Source: Clostridia bacterium
GTDB lineage: Bacteria > Bacillota > Clostridia > Christensenellales > Aristaeellaceae
Direction: 5' to 3'
Length of the DNA: 14,546 nt
NCBI GenBank assembly: GCA_017471125.1
Contig: JAFUWR010000160.1
Location: 1-14,546 of the forward strand
Shown here: positions 12,060 through 14,546 of the stretch, in pieces
Layout: every line of letters starts with the position of its first letter
How positions within the stretch are numbered: position 1 is the stretch's first letter
The notes under the pieces: generated by a model
The model's input: only the letters and a program-made list of their open reading frames with translations
What the model was told of the DNA's origin: nothing
Databases searched by the model: none
Made by a program: the position numbers and the translations under genes

Positions 12060-13445
12060 TCAGCCGACCAGCTCACCGTACTTTCCACTGACCCAGCCGG
12101 TCTGTTGATTATACTCCACCAGGAACCAGCCGTCCGGGTTGGTGTAGCCGAAGTAGTGCAGATACTCGTTTGCCTTGGCGATCCCCAGGGTACCATAGGA
12201 TGTTCCCGGGCCCTTGCGCACGTTCACACTGCCGCCTTTGATCAGGATGCTCGGGAGCTCGATGGTAATCTCGCCCACATAGGGCTCGATGCCGTCCATC
12301 GGAGCGCTGGCCGTCTCCGCAGGATGCCACTCGTTGCGCACGGATGCGCCGCAGGTGACGTTGGTCGCGGCGTGATGACTTTCGTACAGCAGGATGTCGC
12401 CCGGCAGCAGGTACTTGCCAGAGGTGAGGTATTTGCTCGCTGTCAGCGCCTTGAACCCCGCCTTTGTGAATTCAGCCTTCATGTTCCTGCTCGAACAGAT
12501 CGGCACGCTCTGCAGCGCCTTGATGCCGTAGATGTACCCAGCCGCTCTGACATTGGCGGAGACGCCCGCCGTGCAGTCCTCCTCGCAGGCCACGGTGATC
12601 TTGGACGGGTCGTAGCCGACCTTTGAGAGCTGCGTCCAGTAGGTGGTGCGTTGGTTCTGATCGTAGCCGATCTTGTTGTTCAGCGCGGCGGCGATGCCGA
12701 GATCGGCGATCTTGTTGGCCACAGCCTGGTCGGGGTAGCGCAGCACCACCGTCCACGGGCGGTTGTACCATGCCTTGAGCTGCCACTCCTTGCCGGTCTG
12801 GTCGCCTGCCGTGCCGCCGGTATACGCGCCGTTTTCATCGCTTCCGCTGTTGGAGATGTAATGCGTCCCAGTGCTCAGCTTGTATTTATCGTTATTGGTT
12901 GCCATATTCTCACTTCCCTCGTTGGTTTTCTTTTCAGAGGTCTGACCCGCAAACATGTCGTAATACTTTTGTCCATAAGACGCCCGCTTGGCTTTGGCGC
13001 CGTCGCCCTGGTCGAGCGGGCGTTCATATTGCGTCAGCACGACATCCGAAGCCTCCTGAACGGATGTCGCCAGCATCAGCCGGTTTGTCAGAGCTCTGTA
13101 CCCTTGAATCTCCTCCCAAAGAAAACCCAATTGCGTATCCAGGTCGCCGATGGACTTCCCACATGCTCTGGCATGCTCCAGCAGCTTTTCCTTGCGGCTC
13201 CAGTACGCCCACTGCGCCAGCCCGTAGCCCGCGCCATCATGGATGAAGGAATCCGCTGGGTACCTGCCGCTGTCCACGGCGGCGGTGTAGCTGCTGTCGG
13301 TATAGCCCAGCTTCTTCTCGTAGGCGCCTTGAAGGTTCGTGGGCTCCAAACCGCTCTCGGCAAAGAGGTTGCCCATCAGCCCGGCGACACCAAATGAGTT
13401 TCCGATCCGGGGAAAAAGATAATCCCATATTGCCTTTTCATTCAC
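12060..13445 (-). CDS. Two-enzyme endolysin: tail-lysozyme domain, NlpC/P60-like domain, SH3
   Basis: The protein has 461 residues in three parts. Residues 1-165 resemble the phage tail lysozyme family (PF18013), with VAGLMGNLFAESGLEP at 20-35 and Glu30 as the likely catalytic acid. Residues 166-180 are a polar linker. Residues 181-370 look like a cysteine endopeptidase of the NlpC/P60/CHAP kind: EEDCT at 288-292 gives the likely nucleophile Cys291, and LPGDILLYESHHAA at 347-360 gives His357/His358. Residues 395-461 are a bacterial SH3 wall-binding domain (GSVNVRKGPGTSYG at 405-418). Together it would cut both glycan and peptide bonds of the peptidoglycan. The start is a GTG at 13445 with a GGTGGA-type site. 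Met181 (ATG at 12905) begins the endopeptidase exactly and has its own upstream GAGGG, so a shorter product is possible. Confidence 0.88.
   Translation of the reverse strand: MNEKAIWDYLFPRIGNSFGVAGLMGNLFAESGLEPTNLQGAYEKKLGYTDSSYTAAVDSGRYPADSFIHDGAGYGLAQWAYWSRKEKLLEHARACGKSIGDLDTQLGFLWEEIQGYRALTNRLMLATSVQEASDVVLTQYERPLDQGDGAKAKRASYGQKYYDMFAGQTSEKKTNEGSENMATNNDKYKLSTGTHYISNSGSDENGAYTGGTAGDQTGKEWQLKAWYNRPWTVVLRYPDQAVANKIADLGIAAALNNKIGYDQNQRTTYWTQLSKVGYDPSKITVACEEDCTAGVSANVRAAGYIYGIKALQSVPICSSRNMKAEFTKAGFKALTASKYLTSGKYLLPGDILLYESHHAATNVTCGASVRNEWHPAETASAPMDGIEPYVGEITIELPSILIKGGSVNVRKGPGTSYGTLGIAKANEYLHYFGYTNPDGWFLVEYNQQTGWVSGKYGELVG
12903..12920 (-). promoter_or_regulatory. Possible internal ribosome binding site in the endolysin gene
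   Basis: GAGGG (12916-12920) lies ten bases before the in-frame ATG at 12905 (Met181), at the boundary between linker and endopeptidase domain. Translation from here would give a 281-residue endopeptidase-SH3 protein. Confidence 0.45.
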
Positions 13446-13467
13446 AGCGTATCCACCGCCTTTTCTT

Positions 13468-13490
13468 TGAAAACCGTCTACCCAGACGGT
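13468..13490 (-). terminator. Intercistronic hairpin, weak terminator or attenuator
   Basis: On the minus strand ACCGTCT-GGGT-AGACGGT (13473-13490) is a perfect 7-bp stem with a 4-nt loop followed by TTTC. It sits between the stop of the 62-residue gene and the endolysin start, so it may limit lysis gene expression. Confidence 0.55.
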
Positions 13491-13495
13491 GGTCG

Positions 13496-13684
13496 TTACG
13501 TCTCATCCACCTGGCACAGATCGCCGTCCTCGTCCAGGTAGAATCCAAGGTGAAGCGCCGCGTTTGTTATATTCCCCGCCCTCAAGCCGGAATCAAGCGA
13601 CGCGACGCTGGCACGCGCTTCCGCATCTGTGATGATGTAGCGCACGTCCCCCGCGGTCATTGTTTTCATCGGCTTATCGACCAT
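13496..13684 (-). CDS. Small phage protein of unknown function
   Basis: The protein has 62 residues, is acidic at the C-terminus (YLDEDGDLCQVDET at 49-62) and has no membrane segment or motif that I recognise. The ATG at 13684 has GGAGG about eight bases upstream, which is the main reason to call it real. It lies between two tail-region genes and the lysis genes, all transcribed the same way. Small proteins in this place are common in phages of Clostridia and may be tail or fibre accessory factors; that is context only. Confidence 0.75.
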   Translation of the reverse strand: MVDKPMKTMTAGDVRYIITDAEARASVASLDSGLRAGNITNAALHLGFYLDEDGDLCQVDET

Positions 13685-13708
13685 ACATATCCCTCCATAA
13701 AATCATCG

Positions 13709-14092
13709 TTACGATGATGTAGTTTCAAAGTTGATTGTGATATCGCCGTTGTCGTTATCTGTGATAGAAGCCTGCAAACGAGCAATATCGCCGTTCTGGA
13801 TGCTCTGGTCGATCTTGCTTTCCACATAATTTTGGATCGTCGAGTCGGTTGAATCGAACACGATGGTCAGATTACCCGCTCCGTCATCCGTAATGCTTGC
13901 CTGGATCCTGGAAATATCTCCATTGGCGATGCGATAACTGATCCTCTGATCAACAGCAGCATCTATCTGCGCCAAAATTGTCTGGCTGCTTCCGAACGCA
14001 GCCAGTTCGTCCTTTGTTGCGAATAGCCGTTTAATGTTCTGTACTAATGTATAGAGGCCGCCGTAATCCAGAAAACGTATGGGTAAGTTCAT
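13709..14092 (-). CDS. Phage tail-region protein with an internal repeat
   Basis: The protein has 127 residues. The first 30 look like a short helical anchor (IRFLDYGGLYTLVQNIKRLF at 5-24). Residues 57-79 (NGDISRIQASITDDGAG onward) and 100-121 (NGDIARLQASITDNDNG onward) are two copies of a repeat with alternating polar and hydrophobic residues, suggesting a beta-rich fibre segment. GGGAGG lies about eight bases before the ATG. The gene follows a tail-fibre-like gene and is separated from it by a perfect hairpin. A role as a fibre or baseplate accessory protein is inferred from repeats and position; I do not recognise a named family. Confidence 0.78.
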   Translation of the reverse strand: MNLPIRFLDYGGLYTLVQNIKRLFATKDELAAFGSSQTILAQIDAAVDQRISYRIANGDISRIQASITDDGAGNLTIVFDSTDSTIQNYVESKIDQSIQNGDIARLQASITDNDNGDITINFETTSS

Positions 14093-14116
14093 TTCTCAAG
14101 CCTCCCTATGTACGCC

Positions 14117-14139
14117 GAGGGAGGCGCAATGCCTCCCTC
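14117..14139. terminator. Perfect 9-bp hairpin between tail genes
   Basis: GAGGGAGGC-GCAAT-GCCTCCCTC. It is followed by a T-run (CGTTTTC) only on the plus strand, which has no upstream plus gene. In the minus transcript it folds 25 bases before the next start codon, so it may be an RNA processing or attenuation hairpin rather than a true terminator. Confidence 0.5.
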
Positions 14140-14156
14140 CCGTTTTCTGTGGTCTA

Positions 14157-14546
14157 TTATTCGAAGAGACCCTCGATCTCGGCGGTGGTGATGGACGCGA
14201 AGTCATCGGACTGAAGCGCGGTATCGGCCTTGCCGAGAGAGGTCTGGACGTCGGTAGCCAGCTTGGCCAGGGTCACGTTACCGTCAACGATCTTGGCGGT
14301 GGTCACAGCGCCATCGGCCAGCTCAGTGGTACCAATGGAGCCAGCGACGATCGCAGCGCTGATCTCGTTGTTAGCGGGGTTGATGGTCAACTGCACCTGG
14401 GCGGCGCTGGCCTGGGCGCGATAAACGTCCACCAGGTCGGTCGCCTTGATGTAAAGCTTGTCGTTGGTAGCGTTGGCGATGGTCAGGACGATGTAGGTAC
14501 CGGCCTCGCTCACGCCGGCGGGCAGGTCGCCAGCCTCATAGGTCGC
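14157..14546 (-). CDS. Phage tail-fibre-like protein, 5' end outside the window
   Basis: The frame is open to the right edge, so the N-terminus is missing; at least 129 residues are present. An internal GTG at 14513 could be mistaken for a start, but coding-like sequence continues upstream to the edge (TYEAGDLPAGVSEAGTY). The segment AGTYIVLTIANATNDKLYIK looks like a beta-strand head domain. The central part (about AGSIGTTELADGAVTTAKI and NVTLAKLATDVQTSLGKAD) has the short repeated phrases ending in Ala-Lys/Leu seen in phage fibre and collar proteins. It is the first of the late genes visible here and likely belongs to the host-binding apparatus. The stop is followed by the hairpin at 14117-14139. 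Confidence 0.78.
   Translation of the reverse strand, partial: ATYEAGDLPAGVSEAGTYIVLTIANATNDKLYIKATDLVDVYRAQASAAQVQLTINPANNEISAAIVAGSIGTTELADGAVTTAKIVDGNVTLAKLATDVQTSLGKADTALQSDDFASITTAEIEGLFE

Larger units (their letters stand above)
8945..14546. mobile_element. Prophage, one end (incomplete at the right edge)
   Basis: Immediately after tRNA-Cys all genes switch to the minus strand and are phage-type: a tyrosine integrase, a two-gene accessory module, a holin-like protein, an endolysin and tail-associated proteins. The integrase and accessory genes are clearly AT-richer than the host. Only one junction is in the window; the capsid, terminase and replication genes and the other attachment site would lie further right. 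Late-gene transcription would run towards the host tRNA operon, with the terminator at 8950-8984 in between. Confidence 0.85.

Noticed and set aside
12105..13397. Plus-strand open frames of 173 and 248 codons inside the endolysin region
   Set aside because: Both are antisense to the endolysin, lack ribosome sites and have no recognisable domain.
1..14546. CRISPR array or insertion sequence
   Set aside because: No regularly spaced direct repeats and no transposase motifs were seen; the tyrosine integrase belongs to the prophage.

Overview
The window comes from a fairly GC-rich member of the Clostridia (Bacillota). The evidence is the strong AGGAGG-type ribosome binding sites, sigma-A style promoters, a DUF1540 protein, a TIGR04086-type membrane protein, an [FeFe]-hydrogenase-like protein next to a SpoIIE-type phosphatase, and a multi-tRNA operon. 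I cannot name the genus from sequence alone; an anaerobic gut-type lineage is a reasonable inference.

Layout. (1) Positions 1-2570 are ordinary chromosome: tRNA-Lys on the minus strand, a small Cys-rich DUF1540 protein, a PutP-type sodium/proline symporter on the minus strand, and a small integral membrane protein on the plus strand. The intergenic region behind putP carries two inverted repeats that share a CATGAA-N5-TTCATG core. (2) Positions 2576-5494 hold a minus-strand amino-sugar operon, transcribed as a GlmU-like left-handed beta-helix protein, then nagB, then glmM, from a clear promoter at 5465-5494. It acts around the GlcN-6-P / GlcN-1-P / UDP-GlcNAc branch point that feeds the cell wall. 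(3) Positions 5556-8431 hold a divergent plus-strand operon: a thioredoxin-fold [2Fe-2S] protein, an H-cluster-type protein that has lost the usual proton-relay cysteine, and a SpoIIE/PP2C phosphatase with an uncharacterised C-terminal domain. The set looks like a redox or H2 sensor wired to a phosphatase output. (4) Positions 8479-8984 hold a five-tRNA operon (Val, Asp, Phe, Gly, Cys) with a textbook promoter and a terminator.

(5) From about 8945 to the right edge the sequence is one end of a prophage that abuts the 3' end of tRNA-Cys. All its genes are on the minus strand. Read in the direction of transcription (right to left) they are: a tail-fibre-like protein cut by the window edge, a small repeat-containing structural protein, a 62-residue protein, a two-enzyme endolysin, a holin-like membrane protein, then a two-gene toxin-antitoxin-like accessory module (Panacea/SocA-type antitoxin plus a GNAT-like partner), and finally a tyrosine integrase next to the tRNA. 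The integrase and accessory module are visibly more AT-rich than the host genes.

The most interesting items are the H-cluster/phosphatase operon, the Panacea-GNAT pair with its likely operator embedded in the promoter, the fused endolysin with a possible internal translation start, and the paired palindromes between putP and the small membrane protein gene.
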